Below the pieces are notes generated by a model. It saw only the letters and a list, made by a program, of their open reading frames with translations. It did no database searches and was not told the origin of the DNA. Positions 21,402 to 33,352 of a stretch of DNA of 64,000 nucleotides are shown here, piece by piece. The stretch comes from Calonectria ilicicola (lineage: Eukaryota > Ascomycota > Sordariomycetes > Hypocreales > Nectriaceae): NCBI GenBank assembly GCA_020809705.1, contig CP085832.1, positions 2,046,001-2,110,000 on the forward strand, written 5' to 3'. The translations under genes were made by a program, and so were the position numbers. Each line of letters starts with the position of its first letter. Position 1 is the stretch's first letter.

Positions 21402-23386
21402 AGCCCGCCTATCTTGACGATAACGGGTATCCATTAATCCATACGAGAGTGGTATGGGTCGGAAACCCTTATCAAGGACCCGCAGGGTGTTTGTTTTGAA
21501 CTTAGAATGTCAAGTTATGTCGGCTGCTCGGGCCGTGACCCCAAAGGGGCGGTGTATGATGGCGGTGATTCAGGTCTACAATGTTTCTGATGCTATAGTC
21601 GGACTCGTCATAAAATAGGCCCTGCTCTTTTGTTGTATGAGAAAAAACGGCCATGCGGTTGGAAAGGGTTTGCCGCCATGGTTAACATGTTTGTGACATC
21701 AAAATTGTACGATATGAAGTACGTATAGATTTTGTGATGGGAGCGAGCTGGACCGCTTGGGCCAATGGCCTTCAGCTTGCTTATCGGTTCAATTAGATTG
21801 CATATGGTCAGCAAATGGCAGTAGAGGGCGTCAGGGTAGGAATTGGCTTGGGAGCCGTGTAAGAAATGACCGGCTGGGAATTTATGATGATACGACTGAC
21901 TACCTAATGAAGAGGTGGGAATAGACCTTGTGCGCTCGACATAGTAAAGCACTTGTAGTAATATCGCACTGACTTGTTTTATCTTCTTTAGAAGCTTTTG
22001 CTTAATGGAATTTTTTGCCATAAACAAACAGAGCGAGTGTTGACTGGGTGGTCTCAAGACTTATCAAGGTCTCATCGAAGGAGTGTGTTGATGACGAAGT
22101 GCACATGTCATAGTCGCGTCAAATCATATGCAAGGGAAACCTAGGCGTTAGAGATGGGGACGGTAGGTAGGCTACTGAATTATGACAGATGACGGCCTGG
22201 GCTTGTACAATACACCCCTGGGAAGATTGTGTGCCCCTGTGACTTCTTCACCTTTTGGCAGCACAGAACCCAACCGCCATAAAACATTGATTTGGTTGTA
22301 AAAAACAAAGGAAATCGTGAATAAATCAGGGAAAAGATTAATATCTTAATCATTTATTCATCTTGTTCGTGTAATATTTAGTTATTTATAATTTGACTAG
22401 AAGGTTGAGAAAGGTTGAGGCGGCACAATCTTTCAAGGATTTGTCCTCTATTTCTTGCAATGGGATGCGACATGGAGAACTGGGGGGGGAAACGTCGCCC
22501 ACGATAGTAGACTGACGAAAAAAAAGCATCTTTAGGATAAACTAAAAGAAATAAACTGAAAGTAGGTTCAGGTATAACATATGTAACTATACACTAGGGC
22601 TTTTCTTTTCTGTGCTTTACTTACTGTTCGATTATAAGTGTCGATTATTTTATTTGGCCCTTCCTATTTACTCTGGTCGTTGGGTATAAGAGAAATGTGC
22701 ATCGAGTGCTCGGCACGATGATCCGCTTCAAGGCTCCAGTCAGATGTTCCAATGCCTGTCTGGAGTCAGGGGTTACAAAAGATCATCCCAAAGAAGTCAA
22801 TGATTTTCCTTTCCTCCAGACCCTAGCTAGGCCGATCTCAGGCTAAATGCGACCTTGCATCAAGTGAGGGTAATCATTTCTCATGCCACTGGTCGAAACC
22901 CAACAAAGAAACTCGCTCCTGTGGGAGGTTGAATGTTTGGCTCATAGGCCATTTATTTGAAATCAGCGTAGCTTCTACATTCTCCCGGAGAACCAATAGT
23001 CACATTTCCCCGTTGTCCGTTCCTGATGCCGCTATACTTTGCAGCACCTTTAGTTGTTGATATAATACTTCCAAGTGCTGGAAACCCCCGACTCGCAACT
23101 CAAACAGCTTGGCCACCCAAAAGACTCAAAACATCCCCCCATGCCGTTGACTGTCAATGGCCAAGGATAGACTGCAAATTCGGGTAGTAGAAAGACAATG
23201 AGAAAAAACAAAAAATCGCCAAAAACGCCCATCTCATAATGCATGCATGCTTGATATCCGTGTTCCCCCATGGTACACCCCCAACCGACCATTTACCCAA
23301 TGGATTTCCAATCCGGTCTGACCCGGTCACTGCTATAGCTGCAGTTCGAATTGGTTCAAGTTTGGCTGTTGTGCCTGTGTTGGATT
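21402..23386. other. Intergenic between convergent genes
   Basis: About 2 kb between the stop codons of the AT-hook gene (plus) and the mitochondrial carrier (minus). The stretch about 22310-22700 is AT-rich. I see no gene, RNA gene or transposon remnant. Confidence 0.55.
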
Positions 23387-24723
23387 TTATATCCTCCCTT
23401 GTTCATCAAGCGTGTTGATGTGCTTCTTGATGAACTCGAACGATGAGAAAAAGATGGCGTTGACGACGCATGATCGGCTCATGGACACGCCGAGGCCACG
23501 GTACATGTGGCGTTTGAAGAATTCAATCTTTGGTGCTGGCTCGACCGTTTCGCCTTTAGAATAGAGTAAGGAGTTGCGCTGGTAAATGCTCTTGGCGGAA
23601 TCGATGGGGTCTATCACATGGACTGTCAGCTTTAAGCCAAGGAAACCGAACCCGGAGACGACGTACAAATCATGGCCCACGATACCAAACCACACATGCC
23701 TCCAGCTGCGACAACGGCCAGCTTGTTGCTGTTGGGGTGGTCGCCGGCAAAAGTGTTTCCGATCTGCTTGCCACTCTCGTACACCATAAAGTAAATGGCC
23801 GTCCCTAATGTGTCACGCACTGTAGTAGAGTTGCTATTAGCATTGTGCAAGAGCTCCACGACCCACAAAACGTACATAAGTGAAGATTGAAGCCAGTGTA
23901 TAGGCCCAGAGCACCACGGTGTTTGATTATATTTGCCATTGTCCTTAATGTGCCCTTGTTCTGGTAGCTCGCAGCCACAGCATGACTCCCCTTGTTGCCG
24001 CCTCCGCGCTCGGCGAGCAGAACAGACACTTGGGCGCTAAGTTTCGTGAGCTCGAATGGGCATGCCAGAAAAGTTATGGCAGACCCTGCTGTGGCACCAG
24101 CTGCGCCGAAGCAGGCGACGGAGTATAAGTTGGGGTACGTGCCATGTCGATTCACGTGGCCGATTATGTCGAATCCCATGTTTCGTTTCACCCAGGCGGC
24201 ATACGAGTACTTTGAGCGCTGGTATATGGAGAAGGAGATGGTTCGGACGAGGGTGATACTGGCCATCGGGGCCGTGACACCTGTAGGACGAGGAATTGGT
24301 CAGATCCGCTGTCGCAAACCCGGGGAGAGAAAGAGAGAGCAAGCATTGGGGCCGTTACATACCTCGAAAGAAGCCGCCCAGCTTCTCGGTGCGATAGGTG
24401 TGGCGAACACAGTCCAGGAAGCCCTGGTACTGATACGTCTGCATGCGCGTCTTGACGCTATCAAGAGGAAAGGCGGCGAGGGTGGAAAAGACGCTGGAGG
24501 AACTGGCAGCTAGCTCGGTGCGATAGCGCTTGACGAAGGGATAGTGGCGGCCATTGGAGTTGAGCACGGCGTTTGAGGCAGCCGTCGCCGTCGTATCGCC
24601 GTCGCGTCGTCCTCCAGCGGCGTGTGGCATGATGGTGGAGGTTGCAGCAGCTGGAGATGGCAGTGGCGATGGCGACGAGGTGCCTGGGACATGTTGGTGA
24701 GCCAGCCTGACCTCAGTAGTCAT
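23387..24723 (-). CDS. SLC25-family mitochondrial carrier
   Basis: Four exons on the minus strand: 24723-24363, 24280-23876, 23819-23667 and 23610-23387, giving 380 residues. All three carrier repeats are present with their Px[DE]xx[KR] signatures: PLDSVK (86-91), PFELTK (195-200) and PIDSAK (308-313). The third appears only after correct splicing, which joins WAMI to YPID. The RDT motif of the fifth helix (LLRDTLGTAIYFMVYE) also spans a splice site. An N-terminal extension of about 65 residues rich in Ser, Ala and Pro precedes the first repeat. A later ATG at residue 32 is an alternative start. The repeats recall the carnitine/amino-acid branch of the family, but the substrate cannot be read from the sequence. 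It sits in the inner mitochondrial membrane. Confidence 0.9.
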
Positions 24724-26644
24724 AGCTTCCCACTCTCCCGGAGAGGAGGGGGGGAAAGCAATTGAGGCCTCAGACAGGCCAGAACGAGGTTGAAAGACAC
24801 AGAGATGTCAGGAGGAGAGGGCGCGGTCGCAGCACGGCCAGTCGCCAGAGGCCGCTGGTTCCATTCAGACGCCGGGAAGCTTGGTGCGCAATGCGGGATG
24901 CGGGCGGGCAAAGAGATGCGGGACGCCAGAGGGTCGTGTCGGACGGTGGTGGGCAGCGCAGCGGGTAGTGCGTAGTGTGCGTAGTGGATGTAGCGGACGT
25001 AGTGGGCGTAGTGAGTGGGCGCCGCGCGCTGTGGAGGGCAGGCGGTGGGCGGCTTTACGACTGTGGTGGGCTCGGGCGCTCGGGCGTCCGGCTGGACGGC
25101 GGCGGCGACGAACGGCAGCAGCAGCGGCAGCGACGGCGTGGATGCTCTCTCTCACTATATTTCAGGAAATGGGGGAAAAAAGAAGAGGGAGGTTTGGTGG
25201 TCACGCAGCGTTGCAGGAGAGTTTCGCTTTTGAAGCTGGAGCTTTCTCGAGCCAAGCAGGGGCGGGGTGGGCAACGGCAGAGATTGGGGGAAAGGCGCGT
25301 CGCTGAGGACATCATCTCCTCCTCCGTGTGCCGTTCCGCTTGTTACTGAATTGGGCAGTCATGAGGCTAAGCAGCACCGGCAGTGAACCTGTCGTGGGGA
25401 CCACGTTAATGGACTGCGGGGTGGTGCTTTGCCGTGCGTGATGCCGCCTCGGAACCCTGCCGTGCGTCGCTACCGCCCCTATTTGAGGGTCCTTTTCAGG
25501 GTACCCTTTAGGGGTCGGTCCGCTGGGCGAGCCTGGGCAAGTCCTGTAGCGACGACCTGTAGCGATGACCGGTTTTCAGTGTCCGGCCTCGTACCTGCAC
25601 ATGCTTCATGCTTCGCGCGCCCGTCCGCCACGGCGCCTCGTCCCATTCACATGCTTTCCCACTGGCAATCATCGGCCCATTTGCCGCTGTCACTCGTCTC
25701 AGTCTGTACTCCCTACACAGCTTTGTAAGTCGGCCAGGTCCCTGCTACAACCTGCGCGACACCCAGCGTTGTAGCCCCCCCGTCTAGAAGGCCATTCCAC
25801 AGCGTCCTCTCATGACACTGCTTCCAGACGCCCGCCGCCTCCATGTGCAACCGGCTCGGCGACTGCCACCCAAACCCACGGCTCACATTCCCATTCCCCA
25901 ACATCCCGCAATTCCCCAGCCCAACAATCATAATTGCGTCCTCTGTTATTCGCCCGCCCATGATAGCCCTTCACATCCCAGGTTGCGCCAGGCGGACTTG
26001 CATGTCCGGGTACCGTCTCGCCGCCAATGGGCCGCCTTGGCACGCCCTCGCTCCCCACCCTCCTCGTACTGCCTCCGCCCGCTTCTGGCACATCAGCTCG
26101 CGAGTAGCCGCGTTTACCCCAAGCATGATGACATCTCTGGCGGCCTCAGACCATACATCCTGCCCCAGGACCAGCAACTGATCTGCCCTCGCTCAGTTTC
26201 CGTGACATGATATATGCATCCCCCACCTCCCAGTCCTCTGTCACGACGCCCTGTGACGTGCTGTCGCCAGCGGGACAACCACCTGTCGCAACCACCTCGC
26301 TGACACCCAATCCTACCTCAAACAGTCGCCTGCATATGCACTTTTTGCACTCGGAGGTAACGTACGTTTAGATCGTCATTGTATAGAACCTGTGCGCTAC
26401 CATACTGTACGTATGTTCTACTCTGAGGGAAGACGTCATCTTTCCTCGCAAGCGAGGATTGACGAGGCGACGAGATTCACCATCGTAGACCTGACGGAGC
26501 TTCACTTTCGTGACATGGTCTGCTCCGACAGGGCTCGGGCTTGCCTCTGGGTGGTCTGCTCCCGGCGAGCCCAGCAAGTGCTCGAAAAATCCCACGACTC
26601 TAGACCCTCTCTTTATGAACCTATAAACAAGCTTCCCGCGCTTT
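24724..26644. other. Intergenic, carrier promoter and TMA46 3' flank
   Basis: About 1.9 kb, GC-rich next to the carrier gene. It contains a degenerate GTAGTG-type tandem run at 24962-25018. Open frames on both strands are low-complexity Arg/Ala/Ser or Pro-rich and look like products of GC content. Confidence 0.55.
24962..25018 (+). repeat. Degenerate GTAGTG-containing tandem repeat
   Basis: At least six imperfect copies of a unit like GTAGTGNGC, spaced 9-12 bases apart, lie about 240 bases upstream of the carrier start codon. Confidence 0.6.
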
Positions 26645-27788
26645 TCAAGATCCAGATGCCGCCGCCTCCGAGCTCTCAGCTGGAGTCTCCTCCACAGTGG
26701 CCAAAGGTGCAGGAGCAGATTCGCTTCCGTGCAAGAGAGAAAGTCTCTCTTCCTCCTTCTGTTCGCGAATAGCTTCAGTCTCCTTCCTGAGTTTTTCCAA
26801 GTTCCATAGGTCATCCTCCTCATCCTCGGCCTCAGAATCATCCTCATCTCTCCACTTGCCACTCTCGAACAGGGCACGACCAGTGTTATCCTTAGCCTTG
26901 CGAGCCTGCTCCTCTGCCGCCTTCTTGTCGAGACGTTCCTTCTTCCACTTGGCGAAAGTTTCAGGCGTAACAGGTGTCAAGGTTCCTGTCAGCTTGTGTC
27001 TCTCCGATTCCAAGAAGTCTTCAAGAGTAAGTGTCTTGAGTGGCGACTTGTCCATCAAGGCCTTCTCCGCTGCCCTCTGCTCCTTTGTCTTCAGGACGAA
27101 TCTGGGAATCAAGGTTAGTTGCTTGATTTGGCATCATCAGTAATCTTGGGAGCACATACCCAGGTGGCAGAGCATGCTTGTACATGCACTTGTCTCCTCC
27201 ATTGGGACAAATCCAGAACCAACCGTATTTTCCATCTTCGATAGCCTCGACAAAAAATTTGCACACCTTGTCCGTGGTTGTTCGTTGGTTTCCCTTCTTG
27301 GACAAAATGACCTTGTTGAGTTGCTCTTCGTCCCAGTCTGCTGATGTCTCGGCCTTCTTCTTTTCTTCCTCGTCCTTTCGGTCGTCTGTATACAGGTTCT
27401 TCTTCTCCGTCTTTCGCTCAACAGCAAGGTCGTGAGCAAACTTGCACTTCTTACCCTTTTCACAGTTGCCCTTTTTGAAAAATATACAGACAACCGTCTT
27501 GGGGTCAACGCCGAAGGGCACCTTTTGGATTTGTGCAGGCTTGTTCAACAAAGCCTCTGTCTCTCTCTTGGCATCCTCAGCAGCCTTCTTCTCTCGCTCT
27601 CGAGCCTCCTTCTCGGCTTGCTTGCGCTTCTCGTCGGCACTACCACTGTTCTTCAGATTTGCTGATATGCGAGCAATCTGCTTCTGAGCGGCACCACCTT
27701 TTTTATTTTTCATACCAAAGGTTCGGTCCTCGACCGACTTTGCGGACTTCTTAGGGGCATTATTCCCCTTGTCCTTCTTGGGAGGCAT
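26645..27788 (-). CDS. TMA46: CCCH zinc-finger translation factor TMA46/DFRP1
   Basis: Two exons on the minus strand, 27788-27160 and 27101-26645, giving 361 residues. The family (yeast Tma46, human ZC3H15/DFRP1) binds and stabilises the DRG1/Rbg1 GTPase and associates with translating ribosomes. The protein starts MPPKKDKGNNAPKKSAKSVEDRTFGMKNKKG, here given as two joined blocks, which is the family N-terminus. Two CCCH fingers are visible: C101-C109-C115-H119 and C176-C194-C201-H205. A Lys/Glu-rich helix links them. The DRG-binding region follows the intron (LTLEDFLESERHKL, TPETFAKWKKERLDKK), and an acidic stretch and disordered tail end the protein. An in-frame ATG at 27845 would add 19 residues and is less likely. 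The gene is divergent from OST4. Confidence 0.93.
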
Positions 27789-28402
27789 GGTGGGCGGTCG
27801 GTGGCGGGGTAATCGAGAAATCGGGACGCAATCGGAGGCAGGCAAAGAGGGTGGCTAGAGGGGATTTGTTTTGTGGTTTTCGAATCTCCTTGTTCCCGTG
27901 TTGAACAAGGCCTGATGCAATGCCAACTGATGGACAAAACTTGCAGTAAGAGTTTACTGGTTGGTGGGCAACTGAATGTGGTGGATGAAGTCACTAGTCA
28001 CGTGCCTGAGCCCAGTCCGAGTTCTTTCGTGCCGCTTTAGTGGGGTTTTGTGTGTCTTTGGCATTCGCGCTGGCGGCCCACAATTGTACGGTACGTACCT
28101 CCCCGGACGCCGCGTGCAGTTTGACTGGCCGAGCCGACAAAGCTCCAACTGGCCAGTTCGGGAGCTCGTCGTCATCGTCCACCGTTCAAGCGTCGCGTCC
28201 GAGGATCAGCAACTATTGTTTGTCGCAACACCACTACTCCTTTCGTTCCGGTTCTTCCTCAGATTCCGTGAGTATGATGGAGCCCTAATCCAATCTCAAT
28301 ATCGTCACTAGAGCAATCTCTAACCTGCTATCTTGCTGCAGGTTCATTGTCGCATCCAGCCCAATACCAACTTGCCCCTTGGTTTCCCACATCGCTGCAA
28401 CA
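27789..28402. promoter_or_regulatory. Shared divergent promoter, TMA46 / OST4
   Basis: The two start codons point apart across 614 bases. The right-hand part carries the probable OST4 leader intron listed separately. No further gene is seen. Confidence 0.5.
28268..28341 (+). other. Probable 5' UTR intron of OST4
   Basis: A GTGAGT donor at 28268, a CTAAC branch-like site near 28320 and a TTGCTGCAG acceptor ending at 28341 define a 74-nt intron in the leader, 61 bases before the OST4 start codon. Confidence 0.5.
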
Positions 28403-28549
28403 ATGATTTCCGACGCCGACTTGTACCGCCTTGCCATCTTCCTGGGCTCTACATCCATGGTCTTGATTGTTTTGTACCATTTCCTCGAGGTCAACGCGAA
28501 GGGACAGAACGAGAAGGTGGAAGCTACAAAGAAGCAGGCCACAAATTAA
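28403..28549 (+). CDS. OST4: Oligosaccharyltransferase subunit Ost4 (48 residues)
   Basis: A very small single-exon gene of 48 residues. It begins MISDADLYRLAIFLGS, continues as one membrane helix (to IVLYHFLEV) and ends in a short polar tail (NAKGQNEKVEATKKQ). This is the Ost4 pattern: one transmembrane helix that holds Stt3 to Ost3/Ost6 in the oligosaccharyltransferase of the ER membrane, which transfers the N-glycan to nascent proteins. The aspartate at position 4 and the LYHFLEVNA end of the helix are typical of filamentous fungi. Its size puts it under common length cut-offs, so it is easily missed. Confidence 0.92.
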   Translation: MISDADLYRLAIFLGSTSMVLIVLYHFLEVNAKGQNEKVEATKKQATN

Positions 28550-29995
28550 ATCTTGCCACCGGATACTTGACCATCAACCACCATCTATTCGACCAATTCG
28601 ATCCTGTATATTACGACTACCATCGCCTAGCTTTGTGAAAGCTGGCAGCATTGATTGGCGAGGCAAAATGTCACGAATTTGACCGAACCGCCGAGCTCCC
28701 TCGAGCTTGCGACTAGGCGCGGAGAAAGGACAACGGAAGAGAGATAGCAGAAGGGCAGCGGAGGAGGACTCGATGTAACAAAAGAGCAAAATACAAATGG
28801 CCTTACGTGTCTACATCCAACTCATGGATAGACAGTAAGGACGAAGGATCTGATGTTTGTTAGAAGTTGTTGCAGCCAATGAATACCTCAAGATATCAAA
28901 GAGTAACCCCCAGTGCAGCATTTCGAACGTGCATGCAGGGGAAAAGGAGAAAAAAGAGTGTGTAGTGCTTGTTTCTTGACTTGTCCCAATCACTCATGCC
29001 AATGCCAAGCCGGTGCGTGATGAGGGCAGTTGCATGGGCCAAGTTTGCCAACGACGAGGCGAGCGACGGGACAGCTGCTAGTTCCCATCACGGTTTCGGC
29101 CTTTCCAGTCCTTGGGCAAACCTGGCTATGCTGGCTGCCGATAAATTCGGATACGCGCAGATACGGTGTGGATTCTCTCCTGTTGGGCTCAATCCACCAT
29201 CCTTCGGTGCATCCACCGTTTCTCACTCACATAAGCTTGATCCGTTCTCATATAACTTTCCACCCATCATCGGTCTGCCCGCGCAGATTTGGCTTCCAAA
29301 CAGGTTGCCTTAACAGGATGGCGCCCACGGTTCGCAACGTCTGATTTGTCAGGCGGTGTGGCGAATTGTGGCTCAGATCATCCTAAGGCGGGCTAGTGCA
29401 TGAAGGAAGCTTTGTGATACGTGCAGGTTGCACCCTTGTGGCTCCTGCTGGCTCCTTGTGCCTTGTGGCTCGACGCGCCGGCGCCTTGGGCAGGCAGAGA
29501 GGAGGGAGCTGAAGGCGGCGCCCGGTGCGCCCACCTACCCACCCACCCTGAGCGCCCCGTGTTTTTCTGCATATCTGCCTTCGCGTTCCTCTCTCTCCTC
29601 CCTTCTTTTCTTCTTCATTCTTCACTCAACCAACTTGAAGTCTCGCACGCAAAGCCAGCCCATTCCTTCTCCCATTACGGATCGCGCCGCAATTCCCCAA
29701 CGCGTCCTCTTTGTTTTAATTACCTTGACCTGCGCCTCATCGCAGTACCGGATCAGCCGTTCCCTTCGCGACTGACCCTTTCACTTCGACCTCCCTGCTT
29801 TGCGACTCTTTTCACGGAGTCACATCGACCTTTGTCGCGCTCTCTTTCGTGCATCTCGCGAAAGACGTTACGATCTGCTCGATAGCTTCTGCTGATCAGA
29901 CGCCTTGACAAGCTAGACCAGCATACATCGACGTCGTAAAGACATCGTAATCCCCACCCAACCGACCTTAATTCTTCTCACTACAAACCGCCACC
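28550..29995. other. Intergenic, OST4 3' flank and YRA1 promoter/leader
   Basis: About 1.4 kb. The last 450 bases before YRA1 are pyrimidine-rich on the plus strand and probably leader. No gene is supported. Confidence 0.55.
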
Positions 29996-31790
29996 ATGTC
30001 CGGCAAGCTTGACCAGGCTCTTGACGACATCACCTCGGCCCAGCGCCGCAGCGCTCGCCGTCGCAGCGCCCCCCGCCGCTCCACTGGACGCCCCAACGCC
30101 GCGGCTCCCGTCGGTGGTATCCAGAAGAAGACGCAGCCTACTCGTGGCGCTGGCGCAAAGCCCGCCCCCGCTAAGGCTGCCCCTACCACCAAGGACAGCA
30201 AGATCATTGTGAGCAATCTGGTATGTTAGCCGAACAACCCGTGTGTGAGATTCACGATGCAGATGCTAACTCATACCAGCCTAAGGACGTCTCGGAGCAG
30301 CAGATTAAGGTATGTCTCCGTTGAGGCGCTTTAATGCCCTCGGACTCTGTTCGACCTGTTCTTTCTCGTCGTACTCTTTTTGCCTTGCGACTTTGTCGTC
30401 TCGTATAGTCCATTGACTACATATGCTGGTTTGGAGCTATCGCGAAGCCATTTCTCCTTCTGTCTTGGAGTACCTGGAATATGGTGCTCTATCATGGAAG
30501 TTGAGAACATCCTTGTCGCGCGATGATTTCGTGGAAATGCCTGGTCAGCTACTCCACATAGCGACGACTTAAGTTGATGAAGGCTTCATGTTGCGATAAG
30601 CAAGAATCCAACAGCTCAGGCAAGCGATTTTCCTTCGGATGAAACCGCTCTTGGAATCCCATTGCCAGCTCAGCGAGCACTGCAGTGAGCACATGCAACA
30701 AACACCACTTGGAAATGTGAGATGACGTATATTCCCGGTATAGTATGCGCCTCCTGGTTGAGAGCCTTGCTATTTTCGAACTGCCCTGGAGGCAGTGTCA
30801 TCAAATGATTACACTTCAAAGCAGGGATGTGGGCTGGAATCCCTTTGCGTGTGGGCTGTGCTTTTTGAATCAAATGCGATCGTGACGGCATCGAATTAAT
30901 AGCTACAGGCTCCAGCCTAAGCTAAATCGATGTTACCCTATGTGGGTTGTTTGTCATGTGCTCGCTGCTCTGCTCGCTGGCTCTTATTTGCAACTATTGT
31001 CCATACCCTGGCGACGTAAAACTCCCGGAACTGGATCGACCCGAGGCTCAAGGATAGAATGACGGAATTGCGGTTACTTTTCAACTACACGCATTCGGAT
31101 AACTAACACTATTTCCCCCGATAGGAGTACTTCGTCCAATCTGTTGGCCCCATCAAGCGAGTCGAAATCTCATACGGCCCCAACTCTCAGAGCCGTGGTA
31201 TCGCCAATGTGATCTTTCAGCGAGCTGACGGTGCCAGCAAGGCCTTCCAGAAGCTGAATGGTCTCCTTGTTGACAACCGACCCATCAAGGTATATTCTTC
31301 TCAGCCGCAAATCGTTGTCCAACGCCTAACCTGGACCAGATCGAAATCGTCGTTGGCGCTGCCCAGGCCGATAAGGTCATCCCTGCCGTCAAGACACTTG
31401 CTGAGCGCACCACGTATGTAAACTGCAGAGTTGCGTTGTAAGATATCTCAACTAACAAACATCAAGTCAACCCAAGGCCCAGCCAAAGTCTGCTGCTGCT
31501 GACAAGCACAACAACAACAATGCTGCCAAGGGCGGTGCCGCCGCCAAGAGTGGTCCTGCCGCCAAGAAGCGCCGTGCTCGCAACGTCCGTCCTGCCAAGA
31601 AGACCCAGGAGGAACTCGACTCAGAGATGGCCGACTACTTCGACTCGGCCAATGCTCCTGCCAACAACGAGAACACCACTGCTGCTCCCGCAGCTGCAGC
31701 TGGTGGCGATGCCCCCATGGAGGACGAGATTATGGTAAGTCATAATCACAAAACGTATCCGTTTGCATATTCTAACTTGAATTCCAGTAA
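29996..31790 (+). CDS. YRA1: mRNA export adaptor Yra1/ALYREF (Mlo3)
   Basis: Six exons: 29996-30220, 30280-30309, 31125-31289, 31340-31413, 31467-31734 and 31788-31790, giving 254 residues. Yra1/ALYREF binds nascent mRNA in the TREX complex, contacts the helicase Sub2/UAP56 and hands mRNA to Mex67. The N-terminal REF box (KLDQALDDITSAQRR) is followed by an Arg-rich stretch (RRSARRRSAPRRSTGR). The single RRM has RNP2 IIVSNL (70-75) and RNP1 RGIANVIF (109-116). A variable Lys/Ala region follows, then the C-terminal Sub2-binding motif TQEELDSEMADYF. Intron 2 is 815 nt, more than ten times its neighbours, and interrupts the RRM between QQIK and EYFV. The last intron (31735-31787) separates the final methionine from a stop codon that is an exon of its own. 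If that intron is retained, the frame continues for 20 more codons to a TGA at 31795. Confidence 0.93.
30310..31124 (+). other. YRA1: Exceptionally long intron 2 of YRA1 (815 nt)
   Basis: It has a GTATGT donor, an AACTAAC branch-like site near 31100 and a CCGATAG acceptor. No open frame of interest lies in it. I looked for box C/D snoRNA motifs and found isolated C-box-like matches without a D box, so I do not claim a hosted RNA. Confidence 0.85.
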
Positions 31791-33352
31791 AACCTGAGGT
31801 GCAAGAAAGAATATCAGGATGACGAGGCTTAATACTAAATACCAAAAACAAGTCCGTGTGTGGAGGCGTTGCGGAAGAGTGAACAACCAGTTTAATGACG
31901 TTTTTACATCATCAGAATGTTTTTCTGCCCCACGAGAGTTCCGGGGAAGAGAAGAGGCACGTTGTGAGGTCGGGTTCGCTGGGTTTGCATTTGTTACAGC
32001 TTTGGACTCTTTCTCTTCTCTCCTTCTATCCACAACCCAACCGTATCCTATCGTGCTTCTCAGTCTAAATTTGGCACATTGTCATGCTGCACGTCAAGAT
32101 GAGGTTTTGTGGCAAAATACTGTATAATAGATGGAATATAATAGTTCCATGCCCACATGCTTTGTTCCCTAAAGTGATTGAACAAGACCAAGTTTGGGCT
32201 TGACCTCCTGGCTATGGGCATGAACCCGAACGGTACAGCCCTTGGAAAATGTATTCCTTGCCCATTTGCACTCCCGCCCTTCTCCCAGTATTCCAGAATA
32301 TCATCTAAATAAAACGAATGAGTAAAAGAATTTGAATGTGTTTCCGATTTCATGATCGTTTATTGATTTATTCATTTACTTACCTGTTAAAGTGATGTTC
32401 AGGACAATCAAATTCTATGTTGTCCAAGGTGAAGAAGTCGCAGGGACAATCTCTCGAAACGTGCATCATGCATGAAAATACCGTGCCACTGCCAAGGAAA
32501 GATCACCCATTGTCCAGAGAAAAGGATCGTGTAATTACGCCAAGGCTAACATTAAATTAAGAGCAGCCATACCTCGCCGCCCAACGTATATACTAATACA
32601 TAAACTCTTCTGATGATGCCTGAATACCTCATAAAGCTGATCGTATATCTTTAATGCAACCATCAAGTTTGATGAAATACATAGACTCTTATCACATTTA
32701 CAATGAGTTTTTCTGCGTGCACACATACATTTTACTAGCTGCACTTGACAAAATCTGTAGGTGCGCGCATGTCGCCTTGTTCATTATTCGTGTGTTCTTA
32801 AAAACGCAAGCGTAGACTCGGTTTGTGAAACAAAGAATCAGGTCTTTGTTTTTTTCTACAATGATTCTTTTGCCTTCCGAGTCACGTCACGCAGCCATTA
32901 TTAGCTACCGTTGGCTTTGGTTCCATTGTTGCAAGGCAGTTTGTCTTCAGAGGGGGCGAATGTAATCCGTGACACACAAGGTTGAAACGAATAACCTAAG
33001 ACCAAAGTGAATTTTCGTCGAGGCAATTTACGGATAACCAAGACTTTATTATAAGCGATAAGTTAACATCAATAACGCACAATTACACAGTAACAGAAGA
33101 CTTTTAAGTTCATTATATATATCCCATTTTTATCATTCTTGAGGTTAGTTTAGTTGTTCAAATCGTCACTGGAAACTAGAAAAGAGCACAGAGGCAGACA
33201 GATTAAGCAATGATTCACATAAGTCATATCTTTTAAGTTATTCATATGGCGTTCCTGTTTTCCGAAAAGCCAACGCCCAACCACTTTCGTTCCTTTCGCT
33301 TAGTTTACGGTGACAGCGTCGTCATGGAAGCCTCAATGTCATTTCACATCAA
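31791..33352. other. Intergenic between convergent genes
   Basis: About 1.6 kb between the stop codons of YRA1 (plus) and SBA1 (minus). Much of 32300-33250 is AT-rich. No gene is seen. Confidence 0.55.

Noticed and set aside
24881..25349. Two overlapping Arg/Gly/Ala-rich frames upstream of the carrier
   Set aside because: They arise from a GC-rich repetitive promoter segment; frames shift meaning with the repeat unit and there is no domain.
30310..31124. Box C/D snoRNA hosted in the long YRA1 intron
   Set aside because: C-box-like sequences occur (for example near 30570), but no D box or terminal stem at suitable spacing was found.
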